DNA of 64,000 bases from Bacteroidales bacterium UBA5433 (lineage in GTDB: Bacteria; Bacteroidota; Bacteroidia; Bacteroidales; UBA932), in contig DIRP01000009.1 of NCBI GenBank assembly GCA_002427525.1, forward strand, positions 1 to 64,000, given 5' to 3'. The first letter of the stretch is position 1; every line of letters starts with the position of its first letter. Positions 34,846 through 44,425 of this stretch are shown here, in pieces. The position numbers and the translations under genes were made by a program. The notes below the pieces were generated by a model that saw only the letters and a list, made by a program, of their open reading frames with translations, did no database searches and had not been told where the DNA came from.

Positions 34846-36186
34846 CTATTTTGCAGTTCTTACTGTAGTTGTAGCCGACAACCCGTTGGCTTTTACCTGA
34901 TAGGAAGAGCCTTCCTGAAGGTCATGCATAAAGACTTCTTCCGCCGTTGGAAAATACTGTCTGTATGTAGAAATGAGACGGTCACATTCTTCTGCTAAAG
35001 ATGCATCTGCCTGTTTTGCACGTACAAAATAATCCACGGCAACCCAGAAATTGGCACGGTCGTCTATTTCCGGCGTTTCGGTATCCGTTACTTTGGCAAT
35101 AGCCCACAAATGACCCAAAAGCAAGTATGCCTTTCCTTTAAGATCTTCGTTAAACGTAAAAGAACGAAGGGCATTTTTTGAAGCTGAGTTGCTGTTGTTC
35201 ATCCTCTTAAAATAAAACGTTCCCAGTTCCAGCAGGTAATCACCCTTCACTTTGTCGTCTATAGAGTCTGAATCAATGGCCTGTTCCAGGTATTTAACAG
35301 CGTTCCCATAATTTTCCCGGGCAGAGTAGAGCCTGTACAAATAATAAGCAGAGTTGTAAGTGGGGTCCATCGCATAAAGGCACTCCACAGCTTTAAGAAA
35401 CAAATCGGATGTTTCACAACCGGCGTTAGAAAGAAGCTGTACTACGCGTCTTACATAAACGGGATCTGTTGCATTCTGGTCAAAACGAGGTCCGAATAAA
35501 GCCAGCAGGTTTTCACAATCAGCTACTCCGCTAATAGCAAACAGTGTTTCAAAACTGTTGCGTGCTTCGTCCAGTGCTTCGCTGGGAGCAATCCGAACTT
35601 TCATATCAAAAATATTGCTGATGTTTTGGTACACATTTATGACATCTTCTGTACTCAATTTGTCTTCTTTGAACAGCGAAGTGGCATACTGCATATTCAG
35701 GACCAAAATATTTTGATCTGTATTTTCCCGGCCATACTGCACTACGTCCTGAAGGGCCTTGAATACCTGAGCATCATCCTCTTTGTAGTAGGTGATCATA
35801 TCGTAAGCCTTAAATGTATGAGCACTCAGGCAAGATTTAAAAGCAGGAAATTTTTCAATCCTTATATCATACATCAAAATAAGGGAGTCAACCAGCTCTC
35901 TCCTGCGTTGGGGATCGTTCGTCTGATTGATCAGGAATTTTATCATGTTTTGTCCATCCTGATATAAAGCCTGCGTTACCCCTACAGGACATTTTTTTAA
36001 TGCTCCTCGCCACGATGGAAGAGCTTCTCTGATGTTCCCATTCTTATAATACTCTTTGTAAAAATTCAAATACCTTACGCATTCGACACTATCTTCGGGT
36101 GTTGCCCCAAATCTGCCGGTTTGCGCGTAACTTTGCGTTACAAAAGCGAGCATAATCAAAGAAAATAGGATTCCAATCTTTTTCAT
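34846..36186 (-). CDS. secreted TPR-repeat protein
   Basis: The 446-residue product has a signal peptide ending YAQ-TGR near residue 22 and a helical body with tetratricopeptide-like repeats, clearest near residues 270-400 (for example YLYRLYSARENYGNAVKYL). Related proteins sit beside LptC and an outer-membrane protein in many Bacteroidetes, suggesting an envelope role; its molecular function is unknown. It lies 13 bp after the outer-membrane protein gene. Confidence 0.88.
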   Translation of the reverse strand: MKKIGILFSLIMLAFVTQSYAQTGRFGATPEDSVECVRYLNFYKEYYKNGNIREALPSWRGALKKCPVGVTQALYQDGQNMIKFLINQTNDPQRRRELVDSLILMYDIRIEKFPAFKSCLSAHTFKAYDMITYYKEDDAQVFKALQDVVQYGRENTDQNILVLNMQYATSLFKEDKLSTEDVINVYQNISNIFDMKVRIAPSEALDEARNSFETLFAISGVADCENLLALFGPRFDQNATDPVYVRRVVQLLSNAGCETSDLFLKAVECLYAMDPTYNSAYYLYRLYSARENYGNAVKYLEQAIDSDSIDDKVKGDYLLELGTFYFKRMNNSNSASKNALRSFTFNEDLKGKAYLLLGHLWAIAKVTDTETPEIDDRANFWVAVDYFVRAKQADASLAEECDRLISTYRQYFPTAEEVFMHDLQEGSSYQVKANGLSATTTVRTAK

Positions 36187-36199
36187 TTTTTTATGGATT

Positions 36200-37504
36200 T
36201 TAGTTATATCTGTGTTTCAAAAACCAAATGTCGTGCATATTGAAGTTCAAAATTAACATAATATACCGTTCCCTGACCAAATTATCTTCAATACTTCCAC
36301 GTTGTCCCATATCAACTGATACGGCAATGGAATTGTACCAGCGGAAAACAGGAACGGAAGCGCCAAAGGTTATACCTATGGAATTTACCTGCTTCCCGTT
36401 AAACATCATGTAGGATTTATCATAATAGGCACCCATTCTATAGGTCCATCTGCGCATAAAATAGCGTATGCTGTACCGGTCGGGCGTAATTTCAAAACCG
36501 GCTTTAAAAGTTCTGCTCATGGCCGGCTCGAATGTAATGCCCGGCGTTTGTACAAACTCCGCTTTTCTCCAATCGGCTTGTGTATAGTCCATCCCAAAAG
36601 CCCAGCGGTCTTGGCTGCGAATGCTAAATCCCACATCCCATTCCATGGGAATATACATATGAGAACCTTCAGATAATGTGTTATATACCGTATCTATAAC
36701 CGTTCCCTTTTCAACCCTTGCAAAGCGGGTTACATCCCCTTTAAGCGATCCGGCCGGTTGAAAAGTGGCTCCCAGAGTAAACGATGTGCCCGGTGTTATA
36801 TTTCCAAAAACCTGTGCTCCAAACCGGGCTCCAAAAGAACTAATCACAATGTCGTATCCGGTTTTCAATGTTCCATACAATTCTGATGACGTAAGCGATT
36901 GTATATATGTGTTTTTTTGCAGACTGCCAAAGTAATAGGTTCCCTGAACACCCAGGGACAGGTGGCGGAAAAAAGTAGCTGAATAAGCTGCAAAAGCCTG
37001 GTTAATACTCCCCTGCCCAAACTGGTAATACCTGAACGAACCTATAGTTCCCAGGATTTCTTCCCGGCTTTCATCTTCAACAAACCGGTATCCCAAATGG
37101 CTGTATGGAATAATACCCAACTGCATAGCCGAAGTCTTCCATATCGGAAAAGACATAAGGATATGATTCATACTAAGGGCATTGTATGCAGATTTATGCG
37201 TTCCGTCTGAATCTATATAATTGCTTTGCATGATACCAAAATCAAGCATGAAGGACAGGGAATCGCGGGCAGAAGCCGAGGCAGGATTCAGGTAATTAAT
37301 AAAGCGATTATCCCTCAGCCCGGCACCAATACCGCCCATAGACCTGTTCAACGTGGTTCCCGGACGTACCAAATCCCCCACTCCAAACATGGAGTAGGGT
37401 GTAAATGTGCCCAATGCTTCCATAACCTGCGCTTGTAATCTGGTTTCTCCGAAAAGAAAAACAAGCAAACTTAAGGTTAAAATACGGGTTCCCTTTTTTA
37501 GCAT
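36200..37504 (-). CDS. outer-membrane beta-barrel protein
   Basis: A 434-residue predicted outer-membrane protein: signal peptide (residues 1-26, ending LQAQ), then alternating beta strands rich in Gly, Tyr and Phe, ending with an amphipathic strand. It contains the segment FTPYSMFGVGDL and SMGGIGAGLRD, a pattern like the FadL/long-chain fatty-acid transporter group. I chose the ATG at 37504 because it starts the signal peptide; an ATG 12 codons earlier (37540) would overlap mfd. Substrate unknown. Confidence 0.85.
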   Translation of the reverse strand: MLKKGTRILTLSLLVFLFGETRLQAQVMEALGTFTPYSMFGVGDLVRPGTTLNRSMGGIGAGLRDNRFINYLNPASASARDSLSFMLDFGIMQSNYIDSDGTHKSAYNALSMNHILMSFPIWKTSAMQLGIIPYSHLGYRFVEDESREEILGTIGSFRYYQFGQGSINQAFAAYSATFFRHLSLGVQGTYYFGSLQKNTYIQSLTSSELYGTLKTGYDIVISSFGARFGAQVFGNITPGTSFTLGATFQPAGSLKGDVTRFARVEKGTVIDTVYNTLSEGSHMYIPMEWDVGFSIRSQDRWAFGMDYTQADWRKAEFVQTPGITFEPAMSRTFKAGFEITPDRYSIRYFMRRWTYRMGAYYDKSYMMFNGKQVNSIGITFGASVPVFRWYNSIAVSVDMGQRGSIEDNLVRERYIMLILNFNMHDIWFLKHRYN

Positions 37505-37526
37505 AGCTTGCAAATGTCGCACTTTT

Positions 37527-40500
37527 TCAGGGTTTTGCAAATATTTTTATAAAATTATACGCCGCCTCTACACTTGTTATTCCCAAAATTTTTATAAATA
37601 ATTTATTTGTTTGTTCTTTAACCTGAATTTTATTTGGATGTGCCGTTATGGTTTTTAAAATATTTGTAAAAATAGTAGTTTTATAATAGCCGGATTGTTG
37701 GTCTGATATGAAATATGCAAGCATTATGCCGTTTTTTAACACAATACGTTCAAATCCCAGTTTGGCGGCCAGTTGTCTTATGCGTACCACAAAGCCTAAT
37801 TGCCTTAAAGGCTCCGGAATGGGGCCAAAACGGTCTGCCAGAGCCGCAAAGAATTGTTGCAACTGTTGCTCATTCTTCATGTTGTCCAACTCCCTGTAAA
37901 GCCTGATTTTTTCCGATACGTGCGGCATATACTCGTCGGGGATCATGGCCTCCAGATCTGTCTCTATGGTACAATCAGGGGTATAAGAAACGCCGGCAGG
38001 ATCTCCGGATTCCTGGTGAAGTTCTGCCATTGCTTCTTCCAATATGCGGTGGTACGTCTCAAATCCCATTTGGGCTATAAAGCCGCTTTGTTCGCCACCC
38101 AGCAGATTTCCGGCTCCGCGGATATCCAAATCCTGCATGGCTATATTAAACCCGCTTCCCAGTTCTGTAAAGGACTCCATGGCCTGAAGTCTGCGCCGCG
38201 CATCTTCTGTAATAGGGACACCTTCCGGAACAAGCAGGTAACAGTAGGCTTTTCTGTTTGACCGGCCTACCCTGCCTCTCATTTGGTGCAAATCGCTCAA
38301 CCCAAAATATTGTGCCCTGTTGATGATTATCGTATTGGCATTGGGAATGTCTATTCCGTTTTCTATGATAGAAGTAGAGAGCAACAGGTCGTAATCACCA
38401 CTTATAAAATCCAGAAGTATTTTTTCCATTGTCCGCGGCGAAAGTTGTCCGTGACCAATGGCAATCCGAATCCCGGGACGTATTTGCTCCAGCTTTTCTG
38501 CCACCTGTTCTATATCCCGGATTCTGTTGTGTACAAAAAAGAGCTGCCCTCCCCTGTCCAGTTCTCTATCAAGCGCTTTGCCAATAATTTCTTCATCAAA
38601 GAACTGCACTTCTGTATGTATGGGCAACCTGTTAGCCGGAGGTGTCTGTATAATGGATAAATCCCTGGCGCCCATCAGTGAAAACTGAAGGGTCCGCGGA
38701 ATAGGCGTGGCCGTCAGGGTCAAGGTATCCACATGTGTTTTTAAAAATTTTAATTTTTCTTTTGCTGAAACACCGAATTTCTGTTCTTCGTCTATGACCA
38801 ATAAACCTAAATCTTTAAATACCACGTCTTTAGCAAGTAAACGATGCGTTCCAATGATGATATCCAAAGACCCTTCCTGCAATTGTGTAAGAATTTGTTT
38901 TGTCTGTGCCGGAGTTTTCAGACGTGAGATAAACTCTGTTTTTACCGGAAAGTCCGACAACCTTTCAGAAATAGTATGGTAATGCTGCAACGCCAAAATG
39001 GTGGTTGGCACCAAAACAGCCACCTGTTTACCGTCTGTTACGGCTTTAAAAGCAGCCCGTATGGCTACCTCTGTTTTACCAAACCCCACATCACCACATA
39101 CCAGCCTGTCCATAGGGTATGGCTGTTCCATATCGGACTTAACCTGCTCCGTTGCAAGTAGTTGGTCCGGGGTGTCTTCAAACATAAACGAAGCTTCCAG
39201 CTGGTGCTGCAGGTACGTGTCGGGAGAAAAAGCAAACCCGCTTGCCGAGGTTCTCTCTGAATAGAGTTTGATTAAATCTTTGGCAATATCCTTAACCTTA
39301 CTCTTTGTCTGCTGCTTGATTTTATTCCATGCCCCGGAACCCAGTTTGCTAATACGTGGTGGTTCGCTGTCTTTGCTTTTGTATCTTGCAATCCGGTGTA
39401 ATCCGTGGATATTCACGTACAGCGCATCGTTGTCTCTGTACGTGATTTTTATGGCTTCCTGCTCTTTATCGCCTTTGGTAGTCTTTACCAAACCGGCAAA
39501 CACACCTATACCGTGATCAATATGTACCACATAATCCCCCGGTTTAAAACCCGAAAGGTCCTGTATGGTAAGTTGTTCACTTTTTTCAACGGCACGTTGC
39601 AAAAAAACCCTGTGAACGCGCTGAAAAAGCTGGTGGTCTGTGTAAAAACACTGCTTGCTGTCATGGTCTGTAAAACCTTCATGCAACGATATTTCTTTGT
39701 ATTCTACAAAAGGATGCGGACATCCCAGGCTTTGAAAAATACCTTCCAGCCTTTTTGTTTGTTTGCTGTTTTCACACAAAACAAAAACCCGGTACCCCAT
39801 TTCTTTACGCTTGTTGATGTCGTTGACAAGCAGTTGAAAATTCTTGTTAAATACCGGCTGTGGAGATGTGTTGTATACAACGTGCGGTATTTCCTGAAAA
39901 ACCGGATACTGTGCTATTACAGGAATGGTATTCGGAATCTCCCGAAAGGTTTCAACAAAAGACCACACCAGGGCATTTTGGGATATTTCATCCAACAAGA
40001 AATGCGTACCCTTAAGTTGTGGTGTGATAGACACCTCTGTGCGCTCTTCCAGGGACAATTGGGTATTTTGATCAAAAATCCGGATACTTTCTATTTCGTC
40101 ACCAAAAAAACCGATTCGAAACGGCCTGTTCTCTGAATAGGAAAAAACATCTACTATACTTCCCCTGATGGCAAAATGTCCCGGTTCGCTTACAAAGTCT
40201 TGTTTTTCAAATCCCTGTTCAAAAAGGTACTCTTTTATTATTTCATGGGATACAAATTGGCCTGTTTGCAGGGTAAGATTTTCCTTTTCAATAAGATGGC
40301 AAGAAGGAATTCCTTCTTGCAAAGCTTTTGGATACGTAACCAGCACCCGCCCTGTGTTTGCAAAATCCTTTGCCACAATGGCACGCAAGGCTGTAGTACG
40401 CTGCACATGAAAAGAATTGTCCGGTCTGGCAGTTTTTCCCAAACCTCTGTACGAAGCCGGAAACAAATACACCTGCCCGGCTCCCAATAATACGGATAAA

Positions 40501-40700
40501 TCTCCTGCTGCATACGTTGCTTCTGTTGAATTTTCCCGTACAACCACATGAATTTTTCCGGGTTGGTGTTTAAACAGTGTAGCTAAGGGAAAATAAACAG
40601 AAGAACCGGAAAGTCCTTTTAAAGGAAGTACTGCCGGACTGTGTTCGGAAATGGGTTTGTTGGTAAAATTTAGTATTTCCTGTACATCAAAGTTTACCAT
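37527..40700 (-). CDS. mfd: transcription-repair coupling factor Mfd
   Basis: The 1057-residue translocase removes RNA polymerase stalled at DNA lesions and recruits UvrABC. It has the UvrB-like N-terminal domain, an RNA-polymerase interaction domain (FKPGDYVVHIDHGIGVF), the RecG-like helicase with Walker A GDVGFGKTEVA, DEEQKFGV and RAQYFGLSDLHQMRGRVGRS, and the C-terminal regulatory domain. Slightly short for the family. Its ATG overlaps the 3' end of the Ntn-hydrolase gene by 14 bp. Confidence 0.97.
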   Translation of the reverse strand: MVNFDVQEILNFTNKPISEHSPAVLPLKGLSGSSVYFPLATLFKHQPGKIHVVVRENSTEATYAAGDLSVLLGAGQVYLFPASYRGLGKTARPDNSFHVQRTTALRAIVAKDFANTGRVLVTYPKALQEGIPSCHLIEKENLTLQTGQFVSHEIIKEYLFEQGFEKQDFVSEPGHFAIRGSIVDVFSYSENRPFRIGFFGDEIESIRIFDQNTQLSLEERTEVSITPQLKGTHFLLDEISQNALVWSFVETFREIPNTIPVIAQYPVFQEIPHVVYNTSPQPVFNKNFQLLVNDINKRKEMGYRVFVLCENSKQTKRLEGIFQSLGCPHPFVEYKEISLHEGFTDHDSKQCFYTDHQLFQRVHRVFLQRAVEKSEQLTIQDLSGFKPGDYVVHIDHGIGVFAGLVKTTKGDKEQEAIKITYRDNDALYVNIHGLHRIARYKSKDSEPPRISKLGSGAWNKIKQQTKSKVKDIAKDLIKLYSERTSASGFAFSPDTYLQHQLEASFMFEDTPDQLLATEQVKSDMEQPYPMDRLVCGDVGFGKTEVAIRAAFKAVTDGKQVAVLVPTTILALQHYHTISERLSDFPVKTEFISRLKTPAQTKQILTQLQEGSLDIIIGTHRLLAKDVVFKDLGLLVIDEEQKFGVSAKEKLKFLKTHVDTLTLTATPIPRTLQFSLMGARDLSIIQTPPANRLPIHTEVQFFDEEIIGKALDRELDRGGQLFFVHNRIRDIEQVAEKLEQIRPGIRIAIGHGQLSPRTMEKILLDFISGDYDLLLSTSIIENGIDIPNANTIIINRAQYFGLSDLHQMRGRVGRSNRKAYCYLLVPEGVPITEDARRRLQAMESFTELGSGFNIAMQDLDIRGAGNLLGGEQSGFIAQMGFETYHRILEEAMAELHQESGDPAGVSYTPDCTIETDLEAMIPDEYMPHVSEKIRLYRELDNMKNEQQLQQFFAALADRFGPIPEPLRQLGFVVRIRQLAAKLGFERIVLKNGIMLAYFISDQQSGYYKTTIFTNILKTITAHPNKIQVKEQTNKLFIKILGITSVEAAYNFIKIFAKP

Positions 40701-41913
40701 ATGCCCGTTGGATCATATCAGAGATTTCTTCGTACATCTGTGATACCCTCTTTTTATCCAGTTTTTTTCCTGTTAACCCTTCTTTTTCAAGAAATGAAAT
40801 GAGCATCCCGTACTTGTCATACAGCTGGTTTTCAACCAGGGCAAGCTGTTGCATAAATCCCGTTCCTTTTGCGTTGTATATTTCTTTGAAATACATATAC
40901 TTAGATCCATTTCCTCTGGTTACGGGAAATGCACGGTATTTTAATTCCACTGCCCATTCACATAACGGAGAACGGTTGTGCTCCCCCTGCCCTAAAAGGA
41001 GATCCGGTTGTTTTTTCCCCATTTGTACCCATAAGGGAATGCTAACACCTGCCGGCGGGTATCCCATAACAACCCACATGATGGTATTAAGTGGGTCTTC
41101 TCCTTTTTCTACACCTTCAATCACTATGGAGCAAGCACTGGAACGGCGTGGAATAAAATCCTGATCTAAAAACCATCCGTTTGCTTTTTCCGGAGAATAC
41201 ACAGGATCCTTCAAATCCATACCTAAAAAAGCATGGTAAAAAGAACGCGATACCTCCTCAAAAATCCACCGTGGCGTAAAACCAGACAACGCCGCTTGTT
41301 TTTGAAACAATGCCGTTGCCGTTTGGTAACGCATATACCCCATACCTTCGTTTATTCTTCCTGTATAGGAAAAATTGGTGTAAACAAGGTATCCTCCGGG
41401 AGCCACCGAAGGGTCGTTAACGTCTATTTTAACCCAGGAATGGTTGTTTACTTCATAATAAGCTGCTCCTCCCAGGGCATCTATTACTCCAAAATTGGCT
41501 TCTACCCCCATGGGTCTGGTTAAGGTATCCAGAAAAACTTCAAAATCTGCCAAATTTGCACAGATTTCTAAAGCCCTGTACATTACTTTCCCCTCTTTAT
41601 CCATTTCTTTTACATCGTCATCCTTTAAGTTGTACGAGGCTGTATTCATGATAGCAAAACCGGTACTGTTGGTACCTGCCCAGGCAACACCCCCTTTGGA
41701 GGGAGCATCTGCCACCCCAAGGAAAGTATATTTTCCTGTCGTAAAATATTCAATGCGGTTCTGTTCCTGTCCGGTATCTCTGTGTTTCCACAAAAGAGGT
41801 TTCCCGTTTGCTGTAACTTTTCCGGTTATAATAGCTGAAGTACAAGCAGTTGCATATACATAAAATGATGCAAAAATAATGGTTAAAACAACTGTAAATA
41901 CGCTTTTTTTCAT
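40687..41913 (-). CDS. Ntn-hydrolase of the C45/C69 type, secreted
   Basis: The 408-residue protein has a signal peptide of 23 residues, and cleavage at ATA-C would expose Cys24 as the N-terminal nucleophile, followed by TSAIITGKVTANGKPLLWKHRDT. This is the pattern of N-terminal nucleophile amidases such as acyl-transferase, carcinine hydrolase or C69 dipeptidases. The substrate is unknown. It is 2 bp after ruvB and overlaps mfd. Activity would therefore depend on signal-peptide cleavage rather than autoproteolysis, which is inference. Confidence 0.82.
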   Translation of the reverse strand: MKKSVFTVVLTIIFASFYVYATACTSAIITGKVTANGKPLLWKHRDTGQEQNRIEYFTTGKYTFLGVADAPSKGGVAWAGTNSTGFAIMNTASYNLKDDDVKEMDKEGKVMYRALEICANLADFEVFLDTLTRPMGVEANFGVIDALGGAAYYEVNNHSWVKIDVNDPSVAPGGYLVYTNFSYTGRINEGMGYMRYQTATALFQKQAALSGFTPRWIFEEVSRSFYHAFLGMDLKDPVYSPEKANGWFLDQDFIPRRSSACSIVIEGVEKGEDPLNTIMWVVMGYPPAGVSIPLWVQMGKKQPDLLLGQGEHNRSPLCEWAVELKYRAFPVTRGNGSKYMYFKEIYNAKGTGFMQQLALVENQLYDKYGMLISFLEKEGLTGKKLDKKRVSQMYEEISDMIQRAYGKL

Positions 41914-41915
41914 AA

Positions 41916-42902
41916 TTAAAATATCTTTTTTGTTTCTGATAATACTACTCCAAGGTGTTCATAAGCCAATTGTGTAGCTTCCCTTCCTCTGGGAGTTCTT
42001 TGCAAAAAACCTTCTTTTATAAGAAAAGGTTCATACACTTCTTCCAGTGTTCCTACTTCTTCACCCACAGCAGTAGCTATGGTTCCAATACCTACCGGTC
42101 CCCCTTTGAATTTATGAATAATGGTGGACAGAATCTTATTATCCATCTGATCCAGCCCTCTTTTATCAATATGCAACGCATCCAAGGCATACTGTGTGAT
42201 TTTTGTGTCGATTTTACCGGATCCTTTCACTTGTGCAAAATCCCTGACACGCCTTAATAAAGAATTGGCTATACGTGGTGTTCCGCGGCTTCTTGCCGCA
42301 ATTTCACGGGCTGCATTTTCTTCAATTTCCACTTTAAGTATGCTGGCAGAACGTAATACTATTTGCAATAAAACCGGTGTGTCGTAATATTCCAAAAGAC
42401 ATTGTATACCAAATCTAGCTCGTAAAGGAGCAGTAAGCAGTCCGCTGCGTGTTGTAGCTCCAACCAACGTAAAAGGTTGCAAAGAAAGTTGAACGGAACG
42501 CGCCCCTGGACCTTTATCCAGCATAATATCAATGGTATAATCTTCCATGGCAGAATACAGGTATTCTTCAACTACCGGAGAAAGCCTATGAATTTCATCT
42601 ATAAACAACACGTCTCCCGTTTCCAATCCTGTTAACAGACCTGCCAAATCGCCTGCTTTATCCAACACAGGGCCGGATGTAATACGCATACCAACTCCCA
42701 GTTCATTAGCAACTATATGGGCCAGCGTTGTTTTACCCAATCCCGGAGGTCCATGAAGCAACACATGATCCAAGGATTCATTTCTTAACAAAGCAGCTTT
42801 AACAAATACTTTTAGATTATCTGTTATTTTTTCCTGTCCTGAAAACTGAGTGAATTCTTTGGGTCTTATCTGTTCTTCAAAATCTGTATCTAAAGTCACC
42901 AT
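41916..42902 (-). CDS. ruvB: Holliday junction branch migration ATPase RuvB
   Basis: A 328-residue AAA+ motor that drives branch migration with RuvA. Walker A GPPGLGKTT (51-59), FIDEIHR and the C-terminal RuvB winged-helix region (EPFLIKEGFLQRTPRGR) are intact. ruvA is not adjacent here but at 58523. First gene of the run of seven minus-strand genes ending at ppiD. Confidence 0.97.
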   Translation of the reverse strand: MVTLDTDFEEQIRPKEFTQFSGQEKITDNLKVFVKAALLRNESLDHVLLHGPPGLGKTTLAHIVANELGVGMRITSGPVLDKAGDLAGLLTGLETGDVLFIDEIHRLSPVVEEYLYSAMEDYTIDIMLDKGPGARSVQLSLQPFTLVGATTRSGLLTAPLRARFGIQCLLEYYDTPVLLQIVLRSASILKVEIEENAAREIAARSRGTPRIANSLLRRVRDFAQVKGSGKIDTKITQYALDALHIDKRGLDQMDNKILSTIIHKFKGGPVGIGTIATAVGEEVGTLEEVYEPFLIKEGFLQRTPRGREATQLAYEHLGVVLSETKKIF

Positions 42903-43167
42903 GAAAGAAAAATATAATAATAAATATAGTTTTTTTTAAAGTCTCTTGTAATTAATGATTGTTTGTTGATATGTTGAAAATTATTTGGAATATCTGTCAG
43001 CCAGCATTTTTGCAACTAAAAACCTCTTTTTATCTGTTGAAATCTTTGTTAAGAAAAAATGATAAATGGCAGGTTTTCCACAAAGAAAAAATTGTTTACA
43101 AAATGGCACGTTTTATTAAAATAAAATGAACAAGTTATAAACAGTAAAAGATAGAGTTGTTAACAGC
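42903..43167. other. AT-rich intergenic region with DnaA-box-like 9-mers
   Basis: This 265-bp gap between the ruvB start and the NamZ-like stop has no gene and is strongly AT-rich. It must contain the ruvB promoter, though no exact TAnnTTTG is seen there. It holds one TTTTCCACA (43074-43082), a frequent DnaA-box variant, and several weaker relatives on both strands (TGTTGAAAA, TTATAAACA, TTGTTAACA). I see no hairpin with a T run. Confidence 0.5.
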
Positions 43168-44358
43168 TCATAAGGGGTATAAAAGGTATTGTTTTCTTTT
43201 TTCTTTGAATTTTTCCAAATCATCTTGCCAAAGAGCTTCTATTTCTTCTATAGCTGCTCCTGATTTTATCATAGGACGCACATAATCAACGCCTACCAGT
43301 TTTTCAAAATAAGAGGTAAAGAAGTCCGGATACATTTCGGTGCTTTCTTTCAGGTTATTGTATGCATCTATTACGTACGATAAATCAAACCCGCGGGACC
43401 ATATTTCTTCATTTGAGGGCGTTGTTCTAAGGTCAACGCCATAGCACAGGTTTCCGTTTTGTACAGGTTTTTTGGCTCCGGGAACAGGAACAGGAGTAAA
43501 GGAAAAATCGTAACCTGTCATATCCGGATGGCCGTATACCTGGAACGGGAAATCCGTTCCCCTTCCCAGGCTCACACGTGTGGCCTCGAACAGACATAAA
43601 GAAGGATATAAATAAATAGACCTGTTGTTGGGCAGGTTGGGTGATGGTTTTATAGGTAATTCGTAATGTGTGCTGTGTGTATAATTCTGGCATGGAATTA
43701 CGGTCAAATCTACATGCAGGCTGTCAGGGAGCCAACATTCTCCGTTGATAATACCTGCCATTTCTCCCAATGTCATACCGTGAACAACAGGTATAGGGAC
43801 TATTCCTACAAAAGATTTGTATTTCATGTCCAGGACAGGTCCTGAAACAAGATGTCCGTTAGGATTTGGACGGTCCATAATAATTAGTGGAACTCCGTTG
43901 CGGGCGCAAGCTTCCATTAGGTTGTACATAGAAGACAGGTAGGTGTAAAAACGAAGACCTACGTCCTGGATGTCATACAGGGCAACATCCAGTTGTTGCA
44001 TAAGGCTGTCTGCCGGAATAAAAGAAGAACCGTAAACAGATACGACCCGAATACCTGTTTTAGCATCGTGGTAGTTATCCAAGAGGGCTCCGGCATCTGC
44101 ATCTCCCCTGAAACCGTGTTCGGGTGCAAAAATCATTTGAATATCAACACCCAGAGCAGACAGGCTGTCAACAAGATGGGTATTGTCAATGAGGGCTGTG
44201 TGGTTTGTCAGGATGCCCACTTTTTTTCCTTCCAATAAAGAAAGGTATGCGTCTGTATTTTGTGCGCCAGTACGTATCGCCGCATTTTCCGTATTATTTC
44301 CGCAGGAAGATAATAGCAGGAAAAGACAAATAATTCCTAAGTGATATGTATGTTTCAT
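43168..44358 (-). CDS. DUF1343 exo-beta-N-acetylmuramidase (NamZ-like) lipoprotein
   Basis: The 396-residue protein carries a lipoprotein signal (SSC, Cys19) and a DUF1343 domain over nearly its full length: GKKVGILTNHTALI, FAPEHGFRGDADAGA, YDIQDVGLRFYTYLS, MDRPNPNGHLVSGPVLD and GRGTDFPFQVYGHP. Characterised members release terminal MurNAc from peptidoglycan fragments, so a cell-wall recycling role is likely. Divergent from frdA. Confidence 0.92.
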   Translation of the reverse strand: MKHTYHLGIICLFLLLSSCGNNTENAAIRTGAQNTDAYLSLLEGKKVGILTNHTALIDNTHLVDSLSALGVDIQMIFAPEHGFRGDADAGALLDNYHDAKTGIRVVSVYGSSFIPADSLMQQLDVALYDIQDVGLRFYTYLSSMYNLMEACARNGVPLIIMDRPNPNGHLVSGPVLDMKYKSFVGIVPIPVVHGMTLGEMAGIINGECWLPDSLHVDLTVIPCQNYTHSTHYELPIKPSPNLPNNRSIYLYPSLCLFEATRVSLGRGTDFPFQVYGHPDMTGYDFSFTPVPVPGAKKPVQNGNLCYGVDLRTTPSNEEIWSRGFDLSYVIDAYNNLKESTEMYPDFFTSYFEKLVGVDYVRPMIKSGAAIEEIEALWQDDLEKFKEKRKQYLLYPL

Positions 44359-44399
44359 GCGTCTAAGTTAGGAAAAAATTGCATCTCAACATTGTTTTG

Positions 44400-44407
44400 T
44401 ATTTTTG
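44400..44407 (+). promoter_or_regulatory. -7 promoter element for frdA-frdB
   Basis: TATTTTTG matches TAnnTTTG, 18 nt before the frdA ATG. It indicates that transcription begins at frdA and not at an upstream cytochrome gene. Confidence 0.6.
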
Positions 44408-44425
44408 TCAACCAAATAGCAGATT

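Noticed and set aside
40687..41913. Bile salt hydrolase or penicillin acylase
   Set aside because: The N-terminal Cys nucleophile fits the broad Ntn-hydrolase group, but nothing specific to choloylglycine hydrolases is seen, so only the broad call is kept.
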